The notes below the pieces were generated by a model. That model did not search any database. It was not told the DNA's origin and was given only the letters and a program-made list of their open reading frames with translations. Both the position numbers and the translations under genes were made by a program. A stretch of 64,000 bases of DNA from Flavobacteriaceae bacterium (GTDB taxonomy: Bacteria > Bacteroidota > Bacteroidia > Flavobacteriales > Flavobacteriaceae), in NCBI GenBank assembly GCA_029238215.1, contig JAQWGN010000015.1:79474-143473 (forward strand), read 5' to 3'. The number at the start of each line of letters is the position of its first letter. Position 1 is the stretch's first letter. Shown piece after piece: positions 57,141 to 64,000 of the stretch.

Positions 57141-57860
57141 TTATTTTTTGGATTTAATGGTGTAGGTATAATTCACACTTAAAATACGATACTCTAAGGG
57201 GTTTTCAATCTTTACATCTCGTTGGTAGATATATTTAAGCGCAATACTACTGGAGTCGTTTAACTTTCTTTTAGTCCCAAAAGAAAACCGGAATTTATCA
57301 TAAGCATTAGGATGATAAAAGTCATCAAGCATAAAAAACTCAATGCCTATGCTAGGGTCGAGTTTCCAATTAGGAATATTATAACCCGAAGAAAATTTAA
57401 ACCTCCAGCGTGTGTTATTTTTTGGATCTTCAAGTACTTTGCGCTGTTTCTTGATTTGATGTAACAAGCGCAATCCAAAATCAAACCGCCCCAGGCCTCC
57501 ATCAATCTTTAAAAACCCAAAAAAACGATCGAATTTTTCATGCCCTTGCTTTTTTCCTACATCATCCAGCTTGTCGGAGTTTCGATACCCCCCCCCGACA
57601 GCCAAAAAAGGAAACGGCTCATATTCTGCCTGAGCTTCAATAAAAGAGGCTTTATAGGTTTCTCCATAGGATTTTAGGCGTGCCTGACCTTCTACACTCA
57701 AGTTTATGTTTTGAAGCAATTGATAATTAATCGTAACACCATTCCAACTTTCAAGGCGCTGCTCTTGATCGATTGCAGCTTCTTGTTGTGAAAAGGCAGC
57801 AACACAAAAAATCAACATGACAAAAGCAAGGGCATTTTTATTAAACATCTTGTGATTCAT
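57141..57860 (-). CDS. DUF2490 outer-membrane protein
   Basis: A 239-residue exported beta-barrel-like protein: signal peptide FNKNALAFVMLIFCVAAF then SQQEAA, followed by alternating strands (LSVEGQARLKSYGETY, FGLRLLHQIKKQ, IALKYIYQRDV) ending in LSVNYTYTI, as in DUF2490. Starts at 57860 or 57848 both fit; both overlap the DUF4956 stop. The GGG of AVGGGYRN is encoded by an uninterrupted run of nine G, a potential slippage site. Function unknown. Confidence 0.8.
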   Translation of the reverse strand: MNHKMFNKNALAFVMLIFCVAAFSQQEAAIDQEQRLESWNGVTINYQLLQNINLSVEGQARLKSYGETYKASFIEAQAEYEPFPFLAVGGGYRNSDKLDDVGKKQGHEKFDRFFGFLKIDGGLGRFDFGLRLLHQIKKQRKVLEDPKNNTRWRFKFSSGYNIPNWKLDPSIGIEFFMLDDFYHPNAYDKFRFSFGTKRKLNDSSSIALKYIYQRDVKIENPLEYRILSVNYTYTIKSKK

Positions 57861-58491
57861 GTTCTAGTGTATTGATATATGCCGTTAGTTCGGCATAATT
57901 TTCCACTTGATTGATTTTTTTAATCTTGAAATGCGTTATTTTTCTTCCAATGAGTCCCTCTATTTTTTCAGCCATAGCTTCTTTTGATAGCGAGACTGTT
58001 TTATCAAAATCTTGAAGCGTAACCCCAACCGTTTCTTTTTTTGGTAAGGGTTGTTTTGCAGACAGTCCTTCCAAATACCAAACAAAAAAAATGACGACTC
58101 CATTGGCAACTAATAACTCGGCGTAACTTACTTTTTTGTTTGCCAATGCATTGATAACTGCCACGCCAATAACGACAAAGAGGTAGGTCATTTCTTTGAT
58201 AGGAATTGTACCTGTACGAAAGCGAATAATCGTAAAAATCGCAAATAACCCCAAGGCAAACCCAAGGTCTAATTTTATACTACTAAGAAGAAAACACAGC
58301 AAAAATGTAACCAACGCAATGGTGGTATAGCCAAAATAAAAGTTTGTGGAGTGATTGTTTTTTAAATACACTTTTTTTGAAATCCAGTACACCACAAAAG
58401 TGTTTAATAACAGGCGTAAAACGAGGTCCAAAAAATCTTCAGCATTAATAAGCTTTATCCCTAAAAAACGAAGCTCTTCAATATATTCCAT
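57841..58491 (-). CDS. DUF4956 membrane protein
   Basis: A 216-residue inner-membrane protein with four or five helices between residues 20 and 140, including LGLFAIFTIIRFRTGTIPIKEMTYLF, read as FAIFTIIRFRTGTIPIKEM, the DUF4956 signature. The C-terminal 75 residues are cytoplasmic. The family is often found beside VTC-domain polyphosphate polymerase genes; none is present here. It overlaps the DUF2490 start by 20 bp. Confidence 0.85.
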   Translation of the reverse strand: MEYIEELRFLGIKLINAEDFLDLVLRLLLNTFVVYWISKKVYLKNNHSTNFYFGYTTIALVTFLLCFLLSSIKLDLGFALGLFAIFTIIRFRTGTIPIKEMTYLFVVIGVAVINALANKKVSYAELLVANGVVIFFVWYLEGLSAKQPLPKKETVGVTLQDFDKTVSLSKEAMAEKIEGLIGRKITHFKIKKINQVENYAELTAYINTLEHESQDV

Positions 58492-58612
58492 ATAATTTTA
58501 ATAATATCGTAAACATACTCAAAGAATTTTAAACTTAAACAACATAATGTGGTGAGCTTATGTTTGTCTATGATAGCGTTAATTTTTTTATATTAACTAT
58601 TAATATTTAAAT

Positions 58613-59596
58613 ATGGAAAAACTACTTTATATATTCGTTTTGTTACTTATCATTTCATGTGATAGTAGCGATTCTGAAGGGGCTTTACCTGTTGAAACGC
58701 CCAACGAAACTATGGTTTTAGATGCAACAGGTACGTTGGCAGAGGAAACAATTGAAGAGGCCAAAAAAATTATTTTTGGGAGATGGAATCTGTCCAATAA
58801 CGCGGTTGGCGGCGGTTTAAGGCCAGCAATAGTTACAACGAGTATCGTTGCCAATTCAACTTCGTGTGAGTTTGAATTTATTGAATTTACGGATGATGAC
58901 TATATTTTGGAATTTGATCTTGATGGAGAATCCATAGCTGCATTTGGGAGCTATGTGCTAAATGAAGATTCTGATGGATTTGTTACAAGCGTTGATCTTT
59001 ATTACGAAGTCGAAGGTTTAGACATAATCATTGCCACCTTGACTGATATTATTGTTACTGAGCAAAACAACGAATTCACGGCAACTTTTACGATTGAATT
59101 ACAAATTCCAGATAGCTTTGAAATATGCAATAATCTAGAAGGAACATATAATGGGCAGAAAGAAGAACCGATGGACGAAACCAATTCGGCTGATGCGAAC
59201 TCAAATCATTTTCGTTTATTAAAAACATGGACCTTAGTGAGTATCATTGAAGAGGGAGGGAATGACATTACCTCAGATTTCAACGACGACATTTGTTTGG
59301 TTTACAACGAAGCCACTGGAGTTGATGATTATATTGTTGGATGTACACCTACTACAAAACTAACACTCACTTTCTCTCCCTATGGAACCTACACCTTTGT
59401 AGAAACAGGAAGCTCTGAAGGAACCTATGTTGATACAGATACTTGGGAATGGTCTGATGAAAGTCAAACTGCCTTTTATGTGGGAGAATTAGATGAACTA
59501 TTTCTTATTACTATTGAATCATTGAATGAATCAGATGTTGTGTTTTCTGCAGAAGAAGACGGAAAAAAACTTTTTTACACATTTAGCATACTGTAA
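58613..59596 (+). CDS. Lipoprotein with two lipocalin-like units
   Basis: A 327-residue acidic lipoprotein (signal ending LLIISC, cysteine 16, then DSSDSEG). Two regions start in a similar way: AKKIIFGRWNLSNNAVGG (about 50-67) and RLLKTWTLVSIIEEGGNDIT (about 202-221), each followed by beta-strands, with LTFSPYGTYTFVETG and TWEWSDESQTAFYV in the second. This fits the lipocalin-like lipoproteins common in flavobacteria. No ligand or function is known. A strong terminator follows 21 bp after the stop. Confidence 0.7.
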   Translation: MEKLLYIFVLLLIISCDSSDSEGALPVETPNETMVLDATGTLAEETIEEAKKIIFGRWNLSNNAVGGGLRPAIVTTSIVANSTSCEFEFIEFTDDDYILEFDLDGESIAAFGSYVLNEDSDGFVTSVDLYYEVEGLDIIIATLTDIIVTEQNNEFTATFTIELQIPDSFEICNNLEGTYNGQKEEPMDETNSADANSNHFRLLKTWTLVSIIEEGGNDITSDFNDDICLVYNEATGVDDYIVGCTPTTKLTLTFSPYGTYTFVETGSSEGTYVDTDTWEWSDESQTAFYVGELDELFLITIESLNESDVVFSAEEDGKKLFYTFSIL

Positions 59597-59617
59597 TTAA
59601 ATTCATTTATCTATTTA

Positions 59618-59650
59618 AAAGCCCCGCAATATTGTGGGGCTTTATTTTTT
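59618..59650 (+). terminator. Strong intrinsic terminator
   Basis: Stem AAAGCCCC/GGGGCTTT around GCAATATTGT (which itself can pair partly) followed by TATTTTTTTT. It ends the lipoprotein transcript. Confidence 0.9.
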
Positions 59651-59680
59651 TAGTTTTTCTCTCCAATCGCAAACACAAAA

Positions 59681-59821
59681 ATGATTACAGAACAAGGGAT
59701 GCGTATGCAGCAACTTTCTAGTGCTGCAATTGCTAAAGTTTCTGAAAAATCTAACCCTGAACGCATCAGCGTATCCCTGCCTTTAAATACAACTCTTACG
59801 TATAAGGGTATGTTTTACTAA
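59681..59821 (+). CDS. Possible small ORF, 46 aa
   Basis: ATG at 59681 to TAA at 59821, beginning MITEQGMRMQQLSSAAIAKV and ending TLTYKGMFY. It starts 30 bp after a terminator and has no promoter box or family that I recognise. It may be a remnant or chance ORF; amino-acid composition looks ordinary. The 650-bp stretch 59597-60249 otherwise holds the terminator and the small basic gene on the other strand. Confidence 0.25.
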   Translation: MITEQGMRMQQLSSAAIAKVSEKSNPERISVSLPLNTTLTYKGMFY

Positions 59822-59904
59822 ACCATCAAGTGTTAATGGCCAAACACGCAAGCCGATAAGAGCATGCTACACGATTTACAGCAAACGGTTTTTTAACGCG
59901 AACC

Positions 59905-60036
59905 TTAGCTACCTCTGCCGGCTTTTCTAACACCCGCTGCTTTAGGCTTATTGCTTTTGTTAGACATTTTTTGTTTTCCATCTTTTTTTTCAGATGAATT
60001 TTTATTTAGGCTGTTACCAAAAAACTTACTTGACAT
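59905..60036 (-). CDS. Small basic protein, 43 aa
   Basis: Minus-strand ORF from ATG at 60036 to TAA at 59905: MSSKFFGNSLNKNSSEKKDG, then KQKMSNKSNKPKAAG, ending VRKAGRGS. It is very rich in Lys, Ser, Asn and Gly, with no hydrophobic core and no membrane segment. The composition suggests a nucleic-acid- or ribosome-associated small protein; I recall similar tails ending in RKxGRG in flavobacterial hypotheticals, but I cannot name a family. A second ATG at codon 24 could also be a start. Confidence 0.55.
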   Translation of the reverse strand: MSSKFFGNSLNKNSSEKKDGKQKMSNKSNKPKAAGVRKAGRGS

Positions 60037-60223
60037 CGTATTGATTTTATTTAAAGGTAAAAAAATATTAGAACCAATCGCATAAATTTTTTATTTCAGG
60101 AATTAAGAAGCATTAGTAATATTAAAAAAAATAGGTTTTGTACGTAGGATGCAAAGAGTTATGAAACGCTCAAGGTTAAATGAATCGCATGTTTATTTAA
60201 TAAGGATTAGAAAGTAGTGTTAT

Positions 60224-60231
60224 TATTTTTG
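60224..60231 (+). promoter_or_regulatory. Likely -7 promoter element of the 60.25 kb gene
   Basis: TATTTTTG ends 18 bp before the ATG at 60250. No TTG box at the usual distance. Confidence 0.4.
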
Positions 60232-60249
60232 TATTATTAAAATATTAAG

Positions 60250-60696
60250 ATGAAAAAACTGCTTTTGTTGCTAATGGTTCTATCTCATGGGCTTTCTTTT
60301 GCGAATGAATCTACATTTGATTACATATTCTTAAAGAATGGAGTGTCTATTCAAGGTCAAATAGTTAAAATTGGAAAAAACCGCTTCAATATCAAAGTGG
60401 ATAATAAGAATTATAGCATCATTAATAAAGCTGTTTTAGGTGTTGTTTTTGACCAGGAGCTTACGCCAGAAGAAAAGTATAAACTTGGATATTTAGATGG
60501 CAAAAGGTTCGCAAAAAATCAAACAGGTAATTTTCTTTTTGGCACAATCTCTATGTTAACTATGGGGCTTCCAATTGCAATTGTATATGTTACCTCAAAA
60601 CAAGTTCCCCACAGCAATGGATTAACAGTAAAGAATACATTAATTATTGATGATGAAAATTATCTAAGAGGATATAAAAGAGGAGCCAAAGCATAA
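60250..60696 (+). CDS. Exported hypothetical protein, probably truncated by a stop codon
   Basis: A 148-residue protein: signal peptide (MKKLLLLLMVLSHGLSFA), a small beta domain (DYIFLKNGVSIQGQIVKIGK, about 24-70), GYLDGKRFAKN, one membrane segment (about 93-117) and a tail ending LRGYKRGAKA. The frame is open for 28 more codons after the TAA at 60694 and encodes a glycine-rich hydrophobic helix. This looks like the missing C-terminal membrane helix seen in related flavobacterial proteins of this type, so the stop may be a nonsense mutation. Function unknown. Confidence 0.65.
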   Translation: MKKLLLLLMVLSHGLSFANESTFDYIFLKNGVSIQGQIVKIGKNRFNIKVDNKNYSIINKAVLGVVFDQELTPEEKYKLGYLDGKRFAKNQTGNFLFGTISMLTMGLPIAIVYVTSKQVPHSNGLTVKNTLIIDDENYLRGYKRGAKA

Positions 60697-60783
60697 TCTA
60701 CATTCGAAGCATTCAAAGGAGGATTAGTTGGACTAGGCGCTCTTTTTTTAATTGCAGCATATGGATTGACACTAGCCCCGTAA
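60697..60783 (+). other. In-frame coding-like tail after the stop
   Basis: Directly after the TAA at 60694-60696 the same frame reads STFEAFKGGLVGLGALFLIA then AYGLTLAP and ends at TAA 60781-60783. It has a credible membrane helix with GGxxGxG spacing. It is either a decayed 3' end or translated by stop readthrough. Confidence 0.5.
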
Positions 60784-60849
60784 GAGGTTAATAAGTAAAC
60801 AGCACTAAAAGAAGCGGGTATGGGTATTTTTAATCTGAATCAAATCAAC

Positions 60850-62745
60850 CTAATTCTCATAGGTTTCCAAGTCCAAAAGAGCCGCTTCCCATGTATTTAT
60901 ATTTTCTGATAATGCGTCTTTGGCGTTGTTATAATCGTTAAAAAAAGCGGGTGTTAGGGTATTGTATACCGTTGCTATAAGTACATCTTTTTCCTTTATA
61001 TCGGCTTCGAGAGATGAAATCTTTCGTTCTATTGAACTGACCTTATTTTTAAGTTGGCGGTATGCTTTTGATTGTTTGGGATCCGATATTTTGGTTTTGG
61101 TCTCCTCACGGGTAGGCTGTGCAAGTGTGTCGAGAGATGCCGATCCCTTATGCGCAAGGTACTGATCGATATCACCAAGAAAGACCTTAACCTGTTTGTC
61201 GCTAAAAGCGTATACTTTGTCTGCTAGGCCCTGAAGAAACTCACGATCGTGAGATACCAAGATCAGCGTGCCTTCATAGGCAGCAAGAGCTTCTTTCAAA
61301 ACGTTTTTAGATTGGATGTCCAAATGATTGGTGGGTTCATCCATTACAAGCACATTAAAGGGTTGCAACATCAGCTTACAAAGCGCCAATCGATTTCGTT
61401 CTCCTCCAGAAAGAACGCGGACCTTTTTGTCAACAGCCTCTCCTCTAAATAAAAAAGCTCCCAAATAGTCTCTAACCTTAGATCGATTTGTTTCGTTTGA
61501 ACTGGCAATAGCTGCTTCCAATACAGTTTCTGATCCGTTGAGGTGGTCTGCTTGGTTTTGGGCAAAATATCCCAACAATACATTATGCCCCAGCGAACAG
61601 GTGCCGTTATAATCCAATTCGCGTACAATGGCCTTGGCCAACGTACTCTTGCCTTGCCCATTCTGACCGACAAAGGCAATTTTATCTCCTCGTTCTACGG
61701 TCATATTTACGTGCTTAAGCACCTCTTTGACGCCATAAGACTTGCTGAGGTTCTCTACATTAATGACCACCTTTCCTGGTCGAATTGCAGTGGGAAAGCG
61801 TAGTTTCATCGTTTGGGTTTCTTCGGCATCAACCTCTATTCGTTCAATTTTGTCCAATCTTTTGACCAGCGATTGCGCCATACTTGCCTTAGAAGCCTTG
61901 GCTCGAAAGCGATCGATTAGTTGTTCGGTTCGTGCAATTACTTTGGCTTGGTTTTTTTGAGTGGCACGCTGTTGGGTACGGATTTCGTCTCGTAAAACTA
62001 AAAACTGCGAATAAGGCTTCTTAAAATCGTATAAGCCTTGACCCGAAATCTCCATGGTTCGGTTGGTAACATTGTCCAAGAACATCTTGTCGTGAGAAAC
62101 CAGCAATAACCCCCCTTTAAACTTTTTTAAAAACCCTTCAAACCACAAAATAGACTCAATATCCAAATGGTTTGTAGGCTCATCAAGAAGCAATAAATCG
62201 TTGTCTTGCAAAAGAAGTTTGGCCAGCTCGATGCGCATGCGCCATCCTCCTGAAAAACTCGAAGTCTGTTGGTCGAGATCTGCTGTTTTAAAACCCAACC
62301 CCAAAAGTATTTTTTCGGCTTCTCCTTCAAAAGTATACCCTCCCAATTGTTGAAACTGTTCACTGTACTCACTCACCTTGTGTAAAAGATCGTTATAATC
62401 TTCGCTTTCGTAATCGGTTCGTGTGGTGAGTTCCTGATTGATTTGAGCAATGCTTTTTTCAAGACTTAATAATTTTGGGAATGCCGAACGGGCTTCCTGA
62501 CGTACGGTACGTCCAACTACAAAATCGATATCCTGACGCAGAAACCCAAGTTGTATGGCTTTTTCGGTTGCAAGTTGTCCTGAATCTACAGCGAGATCTC
62601 CTGCAATTATTTTAAGTAAGGTCGATTTACCAGCCCCATTCTTTCCAATCAGTCCTACGCGATCTCCTGCGCCCAATCGAAAAGAGAGGTCTTCAAAAAG
62701 GGGCGTACCGCCAAAAAAGAGGCTCAGTTTATGGGCATTAAGCAT
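60850..62745 (-). CDS. ABC-F family ATPase
   Basis: A 631-residue soluble protein with two ABC domains in one chain and no membrane segment. Walker A motifs are GKNGAGKST and GQNGQGKST; signatures are SFSGGWRMR and VLSGGERNR; both Walker B motifs are LLLDEPTNHLDI and VMDEPTNHLDIQ. An inter-domain linker (about 230-310) and a C-terminal coiled coil (about 555-631) are present. ABC-F proteins act on the ribosomal E site as translation factors or, in some subfamilies, give antibiotic protection. The form is closest to housekeeping Uup/YheS-like members; the subfamily cannot be fixed by eye. Confidence 0.92.
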   Translation of the reverse strand: MLNAHKLSLFFGGTPLFEDLSFRLGAGDRVGLIGKNGAGKSTLLKIIAGDLAVDSGQLATEKAIQLGFLRQDIDFVVGRTVRQEARSAFPKLLSLEKSIAQINQELTTRTDYESEDYNDLLHKVSEYSEQFQQLGGYTFEGEAEKILLGLGFKTADLDQQTSSFSGGWRMRIELAKLLLQDNDLLLLDEPTNHLDIESILWFEGFLKKFKGGLLLVSHDKMFLDNVTNRTMEISGQGLYDFKKPYSQFLVLRDEIRTQQRATQKNQAKVIARTEQLIDRFRAKASKASMAQSLVKRLDKIERIEVDAEETQTMKLRFPTAIRPGKVVINVENLSKSYGVKEVLKHVNMTVERGDKIAFVGQNGQGKSTLAKAIVRELDYNGTCSLGHNVLLGYFAQNQADHLNGSETVLEAAIASSNETNRSKVRDYLGAFLFRGEAVDKKVRVLSGGERNRLALCKLMLQPFNVLVMDEPTNHLDIQSKNVLKEALAAYEGTLILVSHDREFLQGLADKVYAFSDKQVKVFLGDIDQYLAHKGSASLDTLAQPTREETKTKISDPKQSKAYRQLKNKVSSIERKISSLEADIKEKDVLIATVYNTLTPAFFNDYNNAKDALSENINTWEAALLDLETYEN

Positions 62746-62772
62746 TGGGCATATGGATTACTTTTAGTTTGC

Positions 62773-62807
62773 CAAAAATAACAGATTATTCATCATGAAA
62801 GGGACAA
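62773..62807 (-). promoter_or_regulatory. Possible promoter of the ABC-F gene
   Basis: Minus strand: TTG at 62807-62805, 24-bp spacer, TATTTTTG at 62780-62773, ending 27 bp before the ATG. The spacer is one base longer than the usual range. Confidence 0.45.
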
Positions 62808-62988
62808 AAACTGCTTATACTTAGTTTAGTATCCAAAGAGGCAAAGAGTTAACTTTCTTTTTTCTTTAATTTCCTTTATGAATACAGCAAACTGTCTTTC
62901 AATCCAGGCATCCAAAACCAACAAAGCCCGTACAAATAAATTTGCTGGGCTTATTATGATGTTGTCCACAGCTTTGCTGTGCTTTAAA

Positions 62989-63022
62989 GTGGAGGCTAGG
63001 GGAGTTAAATCTAACTATTTTG
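62989..63022 (+). repeat. Direct repeat, copy A
   Basis: Begins GTGGAGGCTAGGGGAGTTAA and continues ATCTAACTATTTT. It aligns with copy B, 101 bp away, with about seven differences in 34 bases. Confidence 0.65.
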
Positions 63023-63089
63023 GGCAGGATTTAACTTTTTTGCTAAAAAGTTGTTTCCAAGAATAAATTATTATTCCCGGAAATAATTT

Positions 63090-63123
63090 GTGGAGATTAG
63101 GGGAGTGAAATCGAAATTTTTTA
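63090..63123 (+). repeat. Direct repeat, copy B
   Basis: Begins GTGGAGATTAGGGGAGTGAA and continues ATCGAAATTTTTT. The reverse complement of both copies, ACTCCCCTA then CTCCAC, resembles the T-arm and acceptor end of a tRNA or tmRNA. Confidence 0.65.
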
Positions 63124-63246
63124 GAATTGATTTGTTTAAAATTGTAAGCAACTTGTCTTAGGTGTTTTGGCTCTACCGTCTGTCTTTTTGGGTTGTTTCC
63201 GAAACAATTTTTAAATCAATTAAAGAGAAAGAAATATATAGTTTCC

Positions 63247-64000
63247 TTATTCTCGAATTCGTAAAGCTTCTTGAAATAAAATATTCCTAACTTCATTTAC
63301 ACTTAGTGATGCATCGACCAATAAATTGTTTCTTTCGTAAGGGTCGTTTTTTAAATCATACATCGACTCTGCTCCATCAGCATCGACGATCAGCTTATAT
63401 TGAGAATTTCTAACGGCATAACTCACATTTCCATCTGTTGATTTTTCAGCATACGCATATGTTCTTAGGTCAATATTTGTGTCGCTAAGTAAGGGGTGGA
63501 AGCTTTTGCTGTTGTGTTTTTCTGAAATAGTAGAACCTGCCATTTGCGCAATTGTAGTAAATAAGTCTGTTGATTGAATTAAAGCATCCTCACGTTCCCC
63601 TTTTCTTGTTACACCTACTCCAGAGATAACCATGGGGACATTTATACCGCCTTGAAAAATACTTCCCTTAGCTCTTCTAGTTCCATAAGGAGATTGGACA
63701 ACTTGACTAGGCGTTCCATTGTCTCCCAAAAACACCACAATAGTATTCTCTAGACCATTTGGAATTGATTCAATAATTCGGCCCAATTCAGTATCAAGGG
63801 CTTCGATTGCTGAAAAATAATATGGTAGGGGGTTAGCCTCTATCATCGCCTCATCTTCTGACAAATTCCCTTGATTATGTAAGTTCGTTGGGGCAAGATG
63901 AAAAGGGGTGTGTGGCGCATTGTATGCAAGCCATAAAAACCATGGCTTGGATCTTTGACTAATCCATTGAACTGCCTGATTAGAAAATTCAGTTGTTGTA
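63247..64000 (-). CDS. Sulfatase, C-terminal part (5' end beyond window)
   Basis: The frame is open to the window edge. The in-window part has the sulfatase signatures WLAYNAPHTPFHLAP, VVFLGDNGTPSQ (metal-binding Asp-Asn) and GTRRAKGSIFQGGINVPMVI, then a C-terminal DPYERNNLL element. It should hydrolyse sulfate esters, likely of algal polysaccharides as in marine flavobacteria. The formylglycine motif (CxPxR) and signal peptide lie outside the window, so activity and secretion cannot be judged. The minus-strand transcript would run into the hairpin-rich region. Confidence 0.9.
   Translation of the reverse strand, partial: TTTEFSNQAVQWISQRSKPWFLWLAYNAPHTPFHLAPTNLHNQGNLSEDEAMIEANPLPYYFSAIEALDTELGRIIESIPNGLENTIVVFLGDNGTPSQVVQSPYGTRRAKGSIFQGGINVPMVISGVGVTRKGEREDALIQSTDLFTTIAQMAGSTISEKHNSKSFHPLLSDTNIDLRTYAYAEKSTDGNVSYAVRNSQYKLIVDADGAESMYDLKNDPYERNNLLVDASLSVNEVRNILFQEALRIRE

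Larger units (their letters stand above)
62808..63246 (+). other. Non-coding, hairpin-rich intergenic region
   Basis: No credible gene. It contains an imperfect hairpin with AAGCCC/GGGCTT arms at 62924-62952, a perfect CACAGC-TTT-GCTGTG hairpin at 62967-62981, two direct repeats (62989 and 63090), an AAATTAT/ATAATTT inverted repeat around TTCCCGGAA near 63065-63089, and TTGTTTC-C-GAAACAA at 63193-63207. A 62-codon ORF at 62878-63066 crosses three of these elements and has no family likeness. Strand is arbitrary. Confidence 0.6.

Noticed and set aside
62878..63066. 62-codon ORF in the hairpin-rich region
   Set aside because: It crosses two hairpins and a direct repeat, has no promoter box close by and no recognisable protein features beyond a chance hydrophobic stretch.
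63090..63123. CRISPR-like array at 62.99-63.12 kb
   Set aside because: Only two diverged copies, unequal in sequence, with no further repeats and no cas genes.

Overview
This window is a chromosomal segment of a member of the Flavobacteriaceae (phylum Bacteroidota), probably marine. The evidence is the gene content: a SusC/TonB-type receptor end, a type IX secretion (T9SS) lipoprotein SprE/PorW, a T9SS-sorted secreted protein, bactofilin, DUF4292, DUF3108, DUF5687 and DUF4254 families, a split ATP synthase locus without atpD/atpC, few Shine-Dalgarno sequences, and repeated TAnnTTTG boxes (the Bacteroidota -7 promoter element) ahead of gene starts. The DNA is moderately AT-rich and very compact; several convergent neighbours overlap or nearly touch at their stop codons.

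Layout. 1-7.1 kb: end of a TonB-dependent receptor, then ileS, a DksA/TraR-like gene and lspA, meeting 5-formyl-THF cyclo-ligase, with uvrC divergent from it. 7.1-13 kb: envelope genes (patatin with beta-barrel, DUF3108, M23 lipoprotein) and pgi. 13-18.8 kb: recJ, rsmI and a hypothetical on the minus strand; tdk, alr and asd on the plus strand. 18.8-23.6 kb, minus strand: fatty-acid genes accC, accB, fabH, then rpmF, yceD (DUF177) and pdxA; rpmF was found by hand because it lacks a normal start codon. 23.6-29.4 kb: ribE, a lamin-tail-like T9SS protein, an EnvC-like gene, DUF4292, a sugar nucleotidyltransferase, dut and a SIMPL protein. 29.4-40 kb: a long minus-strand run from an ABC exporter through sprE, bactofilin and atpZ to atpB-E-F-H-A-G, ending in an intrinsic terminator. 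40-46 kb: heptosyltransferase-like GT9 with DUF4254, purD, a Kazal-domain lipoprotein, hemolysin III, SOUL protein, and a flavodoxin-fold reductase. 46-48.7 kb: a VWA/AAA+ pair. 48.7-54.1 kb: a trehalose locus (GH15, fused OtsA-OtsB, and an acyltransferase-SGNH fusion). 54.1-59.6 kb: aconitase, mscL, DUF2490/DUF4956 and a lipoprotein. 59.6-64 kb is looser and accessory-like: a strong terminator, two small ORFs, a gene apparently cut by a nonsense codon, an ABC-F ATPase, a hairpin-rich stretch with two direct repeats, and the C-terminal part of a sulfatase.

Most of the window is housekeeping. No CRISPR array, insertion sequence, prophage, rRNA or tRNA was seen. The most unusual points are the rpmF start (AGG where ATG is expected), a long near-perfect hairpin between atpE and atpF, the acyltransferase-SGNH fusion next to trehalose synthesis, a G9 tract inside an outer-membrane protein gene, and the decayed or structured DNA around 59.6-63.2 kb. 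I did not find a convincing new multi-gene defence or mobile system.
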